From an uncultured Clostridium sp. (GTDB taxonomy: Bacteria > Bacillota > Clostridia > Lachnospirales > Lachnospiraceae): a stretch of DNA of 26,281 nucleotides. The position numbers and the translations under genes are program-made. The first letter of the stretch is position 1. Every line of letters begins with the position of its first letter. Location: contig UQJF01000028.1 in NCBI GenBank assembly GCA_900541315.1, positions 1-26,281 of the forward strand, read 5' to 3'. This document shows, one piece after another, positions 1 through 8,055 of the stretch. The notes below the pieces were generated by a model. It saw only the letters and a program-made list of their open reading frames with translations. It ran no database searches and was not told the DNA's origin.

Positions 1-77
1 AGATGGAAATTCAGGCAAGTCATTATGCGAAATGTGAATGATACAGTACACTAGTGCATGGAAGACTGTGAGAGGAC
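1..77 (+). other. Sequence upstream of the pilin gene; possible 3' end of a preceding gene
   Basis: This short left edge holds no complete gene. The first reading frame is open from base 1 to a TAG at 52-54, about 17 codons. It could be the last residues of an upstream gene, by Tad gene order perhaps a tadC-like gene, but the other two frames also close early and nothing in the 17 residues is recognisable. No convincing promoter for the pilin was seen here, which fits read-through from upstream. Confidence 0.2.
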
Positions 78-104
78 ATGGAAGATAAAATGGAGGATAT
101 AGGA

Positions 105-293
105 ATGAGAAAAGAAAATAATAGCTGTATTTTAAAGGAATTTGCGGCAGATGAGATGGGTGTGGGGGTTATAGAATTAGTATTGATCCTGGTTGTTTTG
201 ATAGGATTGACAATTGTGTTCAAAAAACAAATCAATACTTTGCTTGAAAATATCTTTAAGCAGATTAATACAAAAACCAAGGAAGTTTATTAA
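105..293 (+). CDS. Flp1-type type IVb pilin
   Basis: A 62-residue small pilin, probably the major subunit of a Tad-type (type IVb) pilus. It has a short polar, charged N-terminus, then a prepilin-like stretch (DEMGVGVIELVLIL) with glycines just before a hydrophobic helix that carries the usual Glu, then a short amphipathic tail rich in Lys, Asn and Thr. Processing by the A24 peptidase encoded at 3364 would be expected after one of these glycines. The start was set at 105 because GGAGG at 92-96 is 8 nt before it; the in-frame ATG at 78 has only a GAGG about 2 nt away. The gene ends 7 nt before the DUF5702 gene. Assignment to the Flp1 family rests on motif and context. Confidence 0.85.
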   Translation: MRKENNSCILKEFAADEMGVGVIELVLILVVLIGLTIVFKKQINTLLENIFKQINTKTKEVY

Positions 294-300
294 TACAGAA

Positions 301-2292
301 ATGTTTTCACATGGAAATCATTTACATAAGGACAAAAAAGGAGAAGTGACGGTATTCCTTGCAATGATCCTGGTAATGTTGATGACACTCCTTCTGGTCA
401 TGGCAGAATCAGCCCGGACAGCGGGAGAACGGCTGTATCTGCGCATGGCGGTGGATTCTTCCATGGACTCCCTTATGGCCCAGTACCACAGAAAATTGTG
501 GCAGAAGTACCGGATCCTGGGGCTGGAAGCGGACAGCAAAGAGCTTTTGGAGGAAGAATTAAAAGCTTTTTTAGATCCATATATGCAGGCAGAAAACTGG
601 TATCCTCTGAAAACAGAAGAGGCAGTTGTAAAAGATATGGCAGCTCTTACAGAAGGGAAGGGAAGCTGTATGGAGCGGGAGATACTGGAATATATGAAAT
701 ATGGCCTGGTGGGCGTATTATGGGATGCCATGACGGAAGGAGAAGCAAAAGAAGCTTTAGAAGGGATAAAAAATGCATCTGGTGTCAATCACGTATCCGG
801 TCTTTATGAAGAACATTGCAAAGAAGCAGTTGCCTTAGAAAAAGCCCTTGAAAAGCTGAATGGAAAGCTGGAGCAGCAGAAAATGGACTGGGAGGCGGGA
901 ATCAGCTGCCTGAAATCTCTGGATGGAAGGGGCATGGTAAAAAAATGCCGGTCTGTGATCAAAAGCCTGCAGGCAGTACCTGCTCTGGTGGAAGCTTACG
1001 AAAAGCAGGCTGACCGTCTGGAACGGGCATTAAGTGAAAGCAGGGAAAACTTTGAGACAGAAGAAGATCTTGAAGGTAATTCCAGGCAGCTGTTAAACGA
1101 ACAGATCCGGTCTTATGAAACCTATATTTCCCAGGATGGAGAGCGAAGAGGGCAGATCCGAAGTCTTACAGAAAGAAGCCGGGAAAATATTTCCTTTATG
1201 GAAGGTCTTATAAAAGAAGCTGAAGATGTGATCCGCTATATTGATGACTGGGAGCCTTCTGATGAAGAGGATGAACTGGACGAAGAAGAACTGTGGGAGC
1301 CGGTGATCCGTCATATGACGGGATATCCGGTACTGGCTTTAGATGTCTCTTTTGGAGTAAAGGACAAAGAAAAAGAAGGCTGGCTGGAGCGGATCAGATC
1401 CCTGACCGGAAAGGGTATTTTAAAGCTGGTGTTGCCAGAAGACAGTAAGATTTCTGGCGGAAAGCCAGATCTGTCCCAGGCACCTTCTACGCTTTCAGGA
1501 CGGGGAACAGAGCATTTTACCGGTGTCTCAGGTCTTGTGGACCGTTTGATGGTGGCTGAATACGGAGTCCGCTATTTTCCTCATTTTCAAAAGAAAATGG
1601 AGAATGGGGCTATTTATGAGATGGAATACGTCTTATATGGAAAAAAGACAGATAAGGAAAATCTGGAAGCATCGGTTTTAAGGCTGGTTACTGTAAGACA
1701 GGGGTTAAATCTGATCCATATCTTATCAGATGGGCAAAAACGACAGGAAGCAGAGGTTCTTGCAGCATCTATTACAGGAGGTATGGGACTTCTTCCGCTT
1801 ACAGCAGTGGTAACGTTCTTTGTGATGGGGATGTGGGCACTGGCAGAAGCATTTGTAGATGTGCGCTGCCTGCTTAATGGAGGAAAAGTACCTCTTGTGA
1901 AGGCGGTCTCAGACTGGCAGTTAAGTCTGGAAGGCGTTTTGAAAATAGGAGCAGAAGGAAAACTGCCTGATCTTGGGGAGAATATCACTGTTTGGGGTAA
2001 TGAAACTGCAGATGAAAGCAGATCCGGCAGTAAAAAAGGACTGGATCTGACAGGCTACCTCAGGATGTTTTTATTTGTCAGTTATGGAAGTGAGCCTCTT
2101 TTCCGGATGATGGATATGATGCAGATGAACATAAGAAAAGAACAGCCGGATTTCCTGCTGGAAAAGTGTGTCTGTATGGTGGATGCAGAAGCCGGATTTT
2201 GTGGAAAACCAGTATTTTTTTCATCTGGACCGTGGAAAACTTTAAGAAAAACCCGATTTTCAGTTAGTGGAAATTATTTTACTAAGCCTTGA
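301..2292 (+). CDS. DUF5702 domain protein (TadG-like Tad pilus component)
   Basis: A 663-residue protein with a TadE/TadG-style N-terminus: a charged segment with the motif KKGEVTVFLAMIL, then a transmembrane helix at about residues 16-34. A long, charged extracytoplasmic region follows, rich in Glu and Lys, with predicted coiled-coil character at about 190-370 and an acidic cluster near 320. A second hydrophobic segment lies at about 493-518, near the C-terminus. This architecture matches DUF5702 proteins, which occur in Tad loci of clostridia; their exact role is not known, and minor-pilin or assembly-platform roles are inference. The frame is open further upstream, but starting at 301 avoids overlap with the pilin gene. 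The ribosome site (AAGGAAG, 279-285) is distant, so the start is less certain than the gene. Confidence 0.82.
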   Translation: MFSHGNHLHKDKKGEVTVFLAMILVMLMTLLLVMAESARTAGERLYLRMAVDSSMDSLMAQYHRKLWQKYRILGLEADSKELLEEELKAFLDPYMQAENWYPLKTEEAVVKDMAALTEGKGSCMEREILEYMKYGLVGVLWDAMTEGEAKEALEGIKNASGVNHVSGLYEEHCKEAVALEKALEKLNGKLEQQKMDWEAGISCLKSLDGRGMVKKCRSVIKSLQAVPALVEAYEKQADRLERALSESRENFETEEDLEGNSRQLLNEQIRSYETYISQDGERRGQIRSLTERSRENISFMEGLIKEAEDVIRYIDDWEPSDEEDELDEEELWEPVIRHMTGYPVLALDVSFGVKDKEKEGWLERIRSLTGKGILKLVLPEDSKISGGKPDLSQAPSTLSGRGTEHFTGVSGLVDRLMVAEYGVRYFPHFQKKMENGAIYEMEYVLYGKKTDKENLEASVLRLVTVRQGLNLIHILSDGQKRQEAEVLAASITGGMGLLPLTAVVTFFVMGMWALAEAFVDVRCLLNGGKVPLVKAVSDWQLSLEGVLKIGAEGKLPDLGENITVWGNETADESRSGSKKGLDLTGYLRMFLFVSYGSEPLFRMMDMMQMNIRKEQPDFLLEKCVCMVDAEAGFCGKPVFFSSGPWKTLRKTRFSVSGNYFTKP

Positions 2293-2305
2293 AAGGAGGC
2301 CTGTG

Positions 2306-3271
2306 ATGATGCTCTTTTTTCGGAATTGTATTCAATCCAAATCTCTAACACGACACTCCAATCCCAGATATTTAAAAAAAATTTGTGCACCTCTCCAAGT
2401 ACAAATCTGCAAAATTCAAATTTATCTTAAGAAAAAAGAATCCGGAAAAAGAGCATTATCATGGGTCTCCTTCAAAGGAAGCCTTACCCTGGAGGCAGCT
2501 CTTTGCTTTCCGCTAATGGTATTTTTCTGTGTAACGCTGCTTATGCCTATGGTGTTAATGGACCGGCAGAGGCAGATCCAGGCGGTGGCAGAGGCTGTGG
2601 GAGAAGAAATCAGCCGGTATGCTTATGCAGCCTATTTATATGAAAACGAAAAAAAGGAAGAAATAGATGCCGGCCGGTCAGAGGAAGGGGCAGACAGCGT
2701 ACTCATTGAAAAGGCTACAGCCATCTATGCGGCAGCTGCGGTAAAAGGAAAGATACCGGAAAAATGGGTACGGGATCTGGATTTTTACGGAACACGGATA
2801 ACAGAAGATGAAAAGATACAGATTGTAATGCATTATAAGATGCCATTGCCATTTTCAGTGTTTGGGATAAACAGCGTATCTGTAGAAAACATATGTAGCC
2901 GAAGATTGTGGACAGGAGCAGATGGGAACAGAAACAGGAAAAATATATTGAATGGGGAAAAAGAAGAGATTATGGTGTATATAGGAAGATCCTCTACCAG
3001 ATATCACAGACAGAGAAACTGTCATTATCTGTTTCATGATCTAAAAAAGGTATCAGCAGAGGATGTAACCGGGCTTCGCAGTCAGGAAGGAAAGAAATAT
3101 AAGCCTTGTGCATCCTGTAAAAACAGAGGAACAGACGCATATGTTTATGTGCTTCCTTATGGGGAAAGCTATCATGCCAGAGAGGACTGCACCTCTCTCA
3201 GCGCTTATGTACAGGAAGTGCCCTTAAGCCAGGTGGAATATATGGGTGGATGTTCGTATTGCAGCCAATAG
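2306..3271 (+). CDS. TadE-like pseudopilin with C-terminal paired His/Cys metal-site-like repeats
   Basis: A 321-residue protein. Residues 57-85 carry the TadE-type signature (KGSLTLEAALCFPL) running into a transmembrane helix, as in minor pseudopilins of Tad pili. The extracytoplasmic part (about 90-225) is helical and unremarkable. The last 95 residues hold two copies of a YHxxxxCxxL...CxxC arrangement: His234, Cys239, Cys268, Cys271 and His290, Cys295, Cys316, Cys319. That spacing suggests two metal-binding or disulfide-forming knobs, similar to tails found on some secreted nucleases. The start at 2306 has GGAGG 6 nt upstream and overlaps nothing. It gives an unusually long N-terminal extension of about 56 basic residues before the helix, with codon choice unlike the rest of the gene. 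Two neighbouring starts (GTG 2303, ATG 2309) are possible. Confidence 0.8.
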   Translation: MMLFFRNCIQSKSLTRHSNPRYLKKICAPLQVQICKIQIYLKKKESGKRALSWVSFKGSLTLEAALCFPLMVFFCVTLLMPMVLMDRQRQIQAVAEAVGEEISRYAYAAYLYENEKKEEIDAGRSEEGADSVLIEKATAIYAAAAVKGKIPEKWVRDLDFYGTRITEDEKIQIVMHYKMPLPFSVFGINSVSVENICSRRLWTGADGNRNRKNILNGEKEEIMVYIGRSSTRYHRQRNCHYLFHDLKKVSAEDVTGLRSQEGKKYKPCASCKNRGTDAYVYVLPYGESYHAREDCTSLSAYVQEVPLSQVEYMGGCSYCSQ

Positions 3272-3363
3272 AGGTAATTTTGGCATGTTCCCACAAAATA
3301 AGTCGTAAAGGCAGATACAGGAAAGCTTCTGAAAGGATATTGACGGAAAAAGGAGAAGAAAAA

Positions 3364-3876
3364 GTGGATGTTACTTTGTATATAAAAGCAGGTTTTCGCA
3401 TAGGATTTTTATTATTTTTACTATCTGCTGCCTGGCAGGATCTGAGAAAGAAAAGCATCCGGGCATCTACTTTTTACATCTGGGGAATGATGGGACTGAT
3501 GTTTCGGGGTATACAGATCCTTTACAGACTGCAGCAGATGGTTTGCGAAGAAACAGGAAAAAGCGGGGAAGAGATATTCTGGTCTATGGCAGTCCTGGTT
3601 TTGGAACTGTTCCTTGATCTGTTTCCGGGACTGCTTCTTTTAGGAATATCTGTAGTCACCGAAGAAGCCATGGGAAAAGGAGATGGCTGGTTTTTTCTGG
3701 TTTCAGGCCTGTTTTTAGGATTTTGGAAAAATGTATTTTTACTTACAGGAGGCCTGTTCTTGTGTTTTCCGGTAGCAGTATGGCTGATGATAGGCAGGTG
3801 GGGAAAAAATACCGGAATAAAGCTGCCGTTGCTGCCATTTATGTTTCCGGTGGGACTGGGGGTGCTGTTTTTGTGA
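3364..3876 (+). CDS. A24-family prepilin peptidase (TadV/CpaA-like)
   Basis: A 170-residue polytopic membrane protein with about five hydrophobic segments. It shows the two aspartate motifs of A24 aspartic prepilin peptidases: an Asp in AAWQDLRKKSI near the N-terminus (about residue 20) and the GKGD motif near residue 101. It is the short type without the N-methylase domain, typical of Tad systems, and would cleave the Flp1 pilin and the TadE-like proteins at the cytoplasmic face of the membrane. The start was placed at GTG 3364 because AGGAG at 3351-3355 is 8 nt upstream and the product then begins just before the first helix. Upstream in-frame codons would overlap the preceding gene. The stop overlaps the next gene's GTG. 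Confidence 0.83.
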   Translation: MDVTLYIKAGFRIGFLLFLLSAAWQDLRKKSIRASTFYIWGMMGLMFRGIQILYRLQQMVCEETGKSGEEIFWSMAVLVLELFLDLFPGLLLLGISVVTEEAMGKGDGWFFLVSGLFLGFWKNVFLLTGGLFLCFPVAVWLMIGRWGKNTGIKLPLLPFMFPVGLGVLFL

Positions 3877-4244
3877 GAAAACAGGGAAGTATTACAGTAG
3901 AAGCAGCCTGTGTTATGGCGGTTGTTTTATTTTCCCTGGCAGCGCTTATAGAAAATGCCGGACGGATCCATGATGAGACAATATCAGCTATGGTACTTCA
4001 TGAGGCAGTGGAAAAATGCCGCCACGAAAGGGAAATAAGTGTCCGGGATGTGGAGCTGTTTTTCAAAGAACATAAGGGGCTGCGGCTGCGATTTACAGAT
4101 TTTGGCATTTCCATAAAGGAAAAGGGGGAAAAGAGAACAGGAATAGCTATGGGTGGAAATTGGAGTAAACAGATAGAAATGACTGCATTCCGGCCGGAAG
4201 CCTTCCTGAGAAAAGTGACTCTTATAGCCGGGGGAGACAAATGA
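3873..4244 (+). CDS. Small TadE-like pseudopilin
   Basis: A 123-residue protein that begins VRKQGSITVEAACVM, the TadE-type N-terminal signature (charged residues, Gly-Ser-x-Thr-x-Glu, then a hydrophobic helix at about residues 6-28). The rest is a small helical and beta domain without cysteines. It is probably a second minor pseudopilin of the same pilus. The GTG at 3873 overlaps the TGA of the peptidase gene (GTGA), and a G-rich stretch at 3857-3862 can serve as ribosome site. The frame is open upstream of 3873, but that part overlaps the peptidase gene and codes for unrelated residues. The 3' end overlaps the next gene by ATGA, which implies translational coupling. Confidence 0.75.
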   Translation: MRKQGSITVEAACVMAVVLFSLAALIENAGRIHDETISAMVLHEAVEKCRHEREISVRDVELFFKEHKGLRLRFTDFGISIKEKGEKRTGIAMGGNWSKQIEMTAFRPEAFLRKVTLIAGGDK

Positions 4245-5671
4245 AAATTGAATATATGCGTGAAATGAAGCGCAGCTATATGACGGTAAAAATGGAAGAC
4301 TGGGAAATAGCAGAAAGCTATGAAAGGGGAATGCTGTCCAGAAACCAGATTCCCGGTCTTTTAAAAATGAAGATCAAATATACAGATGGAATTCCCTGGT
4401 ATTGTTATGATATCACTTCCCGTCAGCCTGTCAGCCGGTTATTTGAAAGTCAGCCAGCAGATGAAAAACAGGTAAGAAGCTTTTTTTGCCAGTTGTATGA
4501 AACACTGGACCGGATGGAGGCCTATCTTTTAGGGGATGGAGGGATCCTTTTAGACCCGGATCTGGTCTATGTGGATCCGGAGGGATTTAAAACCGGTTTT
4601 TGTGTGATACCAGGGAGAAAAGAGGACTTTAACAGTCAGCTTTCTTTATTTATCCAGTATCTTATGAAGCATATTGATCACAAAGACAGGGAATGTGTAG
4701 TCCTTACTTATGGGCTTTACCAGACCTGTATGAAGGAAAATTACAGTCTGGAGGATATGATGAGGATACTGGCAGAAAAAATGCCGGAGAAACGATCAGA
4801 TCTGGTACAGGAAGAAGAAACAGTAAGAAATTTCAGAATAACAAAAGGAGAGGAAACTGACCGGAATTTCAGGGATTTCAGGGAAAACAGTGAAGATATC
4901 CGGGAATGGAAGGGGAAAGAGGAAACAGAGGAACAGGAAAAGCTGGAAATATCAGGATCGTATCAGAAAAGCAGTGTCCGGAGATTGGTTAAAAAGCTGT
5001 TTTTCCTGCTGGTATTCCTGGTTACAGTCATAGGAGGAACCTGGTTTTTATATGGAGCAGAAATTCTGGCACAGTTTTGGATCTACGAGGCTTTTGTAGG
5101 AGGTATACTGGCAGTTATCCTTATCCTGAGCCATTTTATTTTTGAAAAAGTGGGAAAACATGGAAAACTTAAGGCTGAAGAAGTGGAAACAGAAGATCCA
5201 TGGAGAGTTTTTTACGAAGACCCGGAAGAGCAGACCGCGGCTTATGATATTTGCGATAATAAAGACCCGGAAGAGCGGATATGCCCGGCACAAGTATCTG
5301 GACTAAAGGCACAGGTCAGAGCAGAAAATATAAAAGAAGCAGAAGAATTTCAGACCATGCTCCTTACGCCGAAAGAGAAGCCGGACCATATACTTGTGTC
5401 TGCGAAGCCTGAAAACGGAGATATCCCTGTTGGATATGTGCCTTTTGTAATAGGAAAACATACAGGATTGGCGGATCATATACTGGATAAGCCTACAGTG
5501 AGCCGTTTTCATGTGCGGATCATGGAAAAAGGAGGGGATTATTTCCTTACAGATCTGAATTCTACGAATGGTACAAAAGTCAATGGAAAGCTGCTGGCGG
5601 CCAATGAGGAGATCCTGTTAAAAGAAGGAGATGAAGTGCAGATTGCAGAAGAAAAGTATTTCTGGAAATAG
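4241..5671 (+). CDS. DUF6382 and FHA domain membrane protein
   Basis: A 476-residue protein. Residues 1 to about 190 match the DUF6382 type of domain that precedes FHA domains in clostridial Tad loci. A charged linker (190-245) follows, then two hydrophobic helices between about 250 and 300, a second acidic linker, and a C-terminal FHA domain (about 395-476) with the core residues visible: the beta-strand GK, then VSRFHVRI and LNSTNGTKVNG. FHA domains bind phosphothreonine peptides, so the protein probably links a Ser/Thr kinase signal to the pilus machinery at the membrane; that link is inference. It overlaps the preceding gene by ATGA, is the last gene of the Tad cluster here, and is followed by a 156-bp gap containing the HIT gene's promoter. 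Confidence 0.83.
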   Translation: MKIEYMREMKRSYMTVKMEDWEIAESYERGMLSRNQIPGLLKMKIKYTDGIPWYCYDITSRQPVSRLFESQPADEKQVRSFFCQLYETLDRMEAYLLGDGGILLDPDLVYVDPEGFKTGFCVIPGRKEDFNSQLSLFIQYLMKHIDHKDRECVVLTYGLYQTCMKENYSLEDMMRILAEKMPEKRSDLVQEEETVRNFRITKGEETDRNFRDFRENSEDIREWKGKEETEEQEKLEISGSYQKSSVRRLVKKLFFLLVFLVTVIGGTWFLYGAEILAQFWIYEAFVGGILAVILILSHFIFEKVGKHGKLKAEEVETEDPWRVFYEDPEEQTAAYDICDNKDPEERICPAQVSGLKAQVRAENIKEAEEFQTMLLTPKEKPDHILVSAKPENGDIPVGYVPFVIGKHTGLADHILDKPTVSRFHVRIMEKGGDYFLTDLNSTNGTKVNGKLLAANEEILLKEGDEVQIAEEKYFWK

Positions 5672-5751
5672 AAACCGGCATAATGCGGCAGGAGGTGACA
5701 AAAACAGACACGGCGAGGGGACGGTTTCTTGGAGATATTGCAGAAATACGC

Positions 5752-5780
5752 TTAACAATGGAAAAAAATTATGCTAGTAT
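5752..5780 (+). promoter_or_regulatory. Predicted sigma-A promoter of the HIT-sigma factor unit
   Basis: TTAACA (5752-5757) and TAGTAT (5775-5780) are separated by 17 nt, giving a start of transcription near 5787 and a leader of about 40 nt. The preceding part of the gap (5672-5751) shows only a weak inverted pair GAAACCG/CGGTTTC (5671-5677, 5722-5728), which might form a poor terminator for the Tad operon. Confidence 0.55.
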
Positions 5781-5827
5781 TATAAACAAGAAAAGCGCTT
5801 ATCGGCACAGAAGAGGAGGAATTAGAA

Positions 5828-6247
5828 ATGGCAGAAGACAATTGTATTTTTTGTAAGATTGCAAGGGGGGTGATTCCTTCAACGACCGTATATGAAGACG
5901 AGGACTTCCGTGTGATCCTGGATCTGGGACCGGCATCAAAGGGACATTCATTGATCCTGCCTAAAAAGCACTTTGCTAATGTATGCGAGCTGGATAAAGA
6001 AACAGCGGCAAAGGTGCTTCCACTGGGAGCGAAGATAGGAGCTGCTATGAAAAAAGGATTAGGCTGCGCCGGATTTAATCTGGTTCAGAATAATGGGGAA
6101 GCAGCAGGACAGACTGTAATGCATTTTCATATGCATGTGATCCCCCGTTATGAAGGCGGTCCAAAGGAAATCGCCAATTGGACACCAGGTTCAGCAACGG
6201 CAGAAGAATTGACGGAAGCAGCAGAGAAGATCAAAGGTTGTCTGTAG
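5828..6247 (+). CDS. HIT family protein (HinT-like nucleotide hydrolase)
   Basis: A 139-residue protein of the histidine triad family, close in length to bacterial HinT/Hit proteins. The N-terminus has the CIFCKIARG motif, whose two cysteines take part in zinc binding in many members. The catalytic triad motif is His99-Phe-His101-Met-His103 followed by VIPRY. These enzymes hydrolyse phosphoramidate or related bonds on AMP or GMP conjugates in the cytosol; the true substrate is usually unknown. GAGGAGG at 5814-5820 lies 7 nt before the ATG. The gene ends 6 nt before the sigma factor gene, so the two are likely co-transcribed from the promoter at 5752. Family assignment is secure. Confidence 0.93.
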   Translation: MAEDNCIFCKIARGVIPSTTVYEDEDFRVILDLGPASKGHSLILPKKHFANVCELDKETAAKVLPLGAKIGAAMKKGLGCAGFNLVQNNGEAAGQTVMHFHMHVIPRYEGGPKEIANWTPGSATAEELTEAAEKIKGCL

Positions 6248-6253
6248 TCATTT

Positions 6254-6802
6254 ATGATCAAACGGATGGATGAAGAGGCAAAAGCCCGTTTTGAGGAAAT
6301 GTATCTGACCTATCAGGATACGTTAAGACGTCTGGCTTATGCTTATGATATACCAGTGGATGATATTGACGATATCATTCAGGATACATTTGTTTCCTAT
6401 GCAAGATATGATTATTCCCTGGACCAGCCGGAAATGGGAAAGAAGCTCTTGCTTGGCAAAATCCTGAAAAACCGCTGTATGGATTATCACAGACAGAAAA
6501 AGAGACGGATCTGTGAAAATCTGGAAGGAGAAGAATTTGCTGCAGAAGAATACAGAATGCAGGCAGGCCAGCCCGGGTTGGTAGATATTTTCTCTGGAAA
6601 AGAGCGGTGTAAAGCGATTTTGGATGAGGTGGACCGGATGCCGGAAAAATGGCAGAAGGTTGCCGAGTTGAAATTAATAGAAGGACGGCCGACCAGTGAA
6701 GTATGTGATCAGCTTTCTATTTCAGAAAAAGCCTGTTATTCACGGGTCAGCCGTATCAGAAAGTACATAGAATCTCTTTTGAAACGGGAAGACTGGCCAT
6801 AA
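6254..6802 (+). CDS. ECF-like RNA polymerase sigma factor
   Basis: A 182-residue sigma-70 family protein with only the two conserved regions of ECF-type factors. Region 2 covers about residues 8-85 (DDIDDIIQDTFVSYARYD is the core-binding helix). A short variable linker follows, then region 4 at about 128-180, with a helix-turn-helix in which TSEVCDQLSISEKACYSRVSRI is recognisable (the HTH spans roughly 150-176). It would direct RNA polymerase to a small regulon. The start at 6254 has only a weak upstream AAAGG (6232-6236); Met5 at 6266 is an alternative. It follows the HIT gene by 6 nt and faces murG. The DUF4367 membrane protein at 8056, beyond murG, is a candidate partner. Confidence 0.85.
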   Translation: MIKRMDEEAKARFEEMYLTYQDTLRRLAYAYDIPVDDIDDIIQDTFVSYARYDYSLDQPEMGKKLLLGKILKNRCMDYHRQKKRRICENLEGEEFAAEEYRMQAGQPGLVDIFSGKERCKAILDEVDRMPEKWQKVAELKLIEGRPTSEVCDQLSISEKACYSRVSRIRKYIESLLKREDWP

Positions 6803-6840
6803 GATTGGACAAGTCCTCATATTAAAAAAGAAATTTTGTT

Positions 6841-6865
6841 ACTGGTCATGGAGTACATGACCAGT
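6841..6865. other. Perfect 10-bp hairpin between the convergent sigma factor and murG genes
   Basis: ACTGGTCATG (6841-6850) and its exact complement (6856-6865) enclose a 5-nt loop. It lies between two convergent stop codons, a usual place for a bidirectional terminator, but neither side has a clear T-run (only TTTTG at 6834-6838 on the left), so it may be a weak or factor-dependent terminator. Confidence 0.4.
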
Positions 6866-6876
6866 GATGAGCTGGT

Positions 6877-7947
6877 TTAAGAATGGGAAACGCAGGATTC
6901 GATCAGACCGGTAATGGTTTCTACCGCATTGCTGAGACTGCTTTTTTCCATAGTGTTTATATAAGCTTCCCTGTTTTTATAAAGATCAAAAACAGCAGTG
7001 CTTAAAGTTTCATCGGAAAGGTCTTCTTCCTTTAAGACTTTGCTGAAGCCCTGACGTGCAAAAGAATCTGCGTTTAAGATCTGGTCTCCGCGGCTGGCAG
7101 CAGCAGAAAGCGGGATCAGAAGATTCGGTTTGCGAAGAGCCAGGAGTTCGCAGATGGAGTTAGCTCCGGCACGGGAAATGACCACATCAGCAGCTGCAAA
7201 CAGATGCTTTAAAGGTGCATCTACGTATTCATACTGTACATATCCTTCGGTACTGATTAGGCTTTCATCCAGATTGCCTTTTCCGCAGATATGTATTATC
7301 TGGAATGTGTTTAAAAGCTGTGGAAGGATCTTTCGCACTGCAGTATTTACAGCAACAGATCCAAGGCTTCCGCCGATGATCAGAAGGACAGGCCTGTTTT
7401 CGTCTAAATGAGCGTAGGACAGACCAGCACTGCGGTCTCCTTCTAAAAGCTCTGCACGGATCGGAGAACCTGTGAGGACAGCCTTGTCTTTAGGGAGATA
7501 TTTAAGAGTCTCCGGGAAGTTGCAGCATACCTTAGCGGCAGATGGAATGCAGATCTTGTTTGCAAGACCAGGAGTCATATCTGATTCATGGATGATAACA
7601 GGGATCTTATAATGTTTTGCAGCCAGTACAACTGGTACAGCAACGAAACCGCCCTTGGAGAATACAACATCTGGTTTATAACGCTTCATAAGGTGAAGTG
7701 CCTCAAAATAGCCCTTTGCAACACGGAACGGATCAGAAAAATTCTTCAGATCAAAGTATCGGCGCAGTTTACCGGAAGAGATGCCGTCATAAGGAATACC
7801 GGCTCCTTCGATCAGCTTGCGTTCAATACCCTGATAAGAACCGATATAACGGATTTCATAACCTGCCTTCTTTAAAGAAGGGAGAAGTGCAAGATTGGGA
7901 GTAACATGACCGGCAGTACCGCCGCCGGTTAAAATGATTTTTTTCAT
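6877..7947 (-). CDS. murG: MurG, UDP-GlcNAc:lipid I N-acetylglucosaminyltransferase
   Basis: A 356-residue glycosyltransferase of family GT28, close to the 355 residues of E. coli MurG. It adds GlcNAc to undecaprenyl-PP-MurNAc-pentapeptide (lipid I) to make lipid II at the inner face of the membrane. The N-terminal domain opens with the glycine-rich [14 protein letters not shown] loop. The C-terminal domain has the second glycine loop [10 protein letters not shown] near residue 192 and the donor-site signature [15 protein letters not shown] near 258. AGGAGG lies 5 nt before the ATG on the minus strand. In many clostridia murG sits in a division/cell-wall cluster; here it stands alone between a sigma factor and a DUF4367 gene, both on the other strand. 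A promoter (TTGACT, TACTAT) is visible upstream. Confidence 0.95.
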   Translation of the reverse strand: MKKIILTGGGTAGHVTPNLALLPSLKKAGYEIRYIGSYQGIERKLIEGAGIPYDGISSGKLRRYFDLKNFSDPFRVAKGYFEALHLMKRYKPDVVFSKGGFVAVPVVLAAKHYKIPVIIHESDMTPGLANKICIPSAAKVCCNFPETLKYLPKDKAVLTGSPIRAELLEGDRSAGLSYAHLDENRPVLLIIGGSLGSVAVNTAVRKILPQLLNTFQIIHICGKGNLDESLISTEGYVQYEYVDAPLKHLFAAADVVISRAGANSICELLALRKPNLLIPLSAAASRGDQILNADSFARQGFSKVLKEEDLSDETLSTAVFDLYKNREAYINTMEKSSLSNAVETITGLIESCVSHS

Positions 7948-7979
7948 AAAAACCTCCTGAAGGAAAAACGTCTACTAAT

Positions 7980-8007
7980 ATAGTAAGCATTAACTGTGAA
8001 AAGTCAA
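7980..8007 (-). promoter_or_regulatory. Predicted promoter of murG
   Basis: Read on the minus strand, TTGACT (8007-8002) and TACTAT (7985-7980) are 16 nt apart, placing transcription start near 7973 and a leader of about 25 nt. A second reading with TATATT as -10 needs a 19-nt spacer and is less likely. An 8-bp inverted repeat touches the upstream edge of the -35 box. Confidence 0.6.
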
Positions 8008-8034
8008 CCCTAAACCGAGTGGGAACTTTAGGGT
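8007..8034. repeat. 8-bp inverted repeat in the murG/DUF4367 divergent region
   Basis: ACCCTAAA (8007-8014) and TTTAGGGT (8027-8034) form perfect arms around a 12-nt centre. The left arm shares its first base with the -35 box of the murG promoter, and the right arm lies 21 nt before the GTG of the DUF4367 gene, so a regulator bound here could act on either gene. An operator role is inference. Confidence 0.4.
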
Positions 8035-8055
8035 ATCTGGCAATTGAGGTGTAAA

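Noticed and set aside
78..104. Upstream start of the Flp1 pilin at 78
   Set aside because: Its only ribosome-site-like sequence is about 2 nt away, whereas the ATG at 105 has GGAGG at 8 nt.
5671..5728. Terminator after the Tad operon
   Set aside because: The 7-bp pair GAAACCG/CGGTTTC has a 44-nt loop and only a short T-rich tail, too weak to be listed as a feature.
8022..8047. ECF-type promoter (GGAAC) for the DUF4367 gene
   Set aside because: GGAAC at 8022-8026 resembles a -35 of ECF promoters, but the matching -10 position would put the start at or inside the ribosome site, and no good -10 is found.
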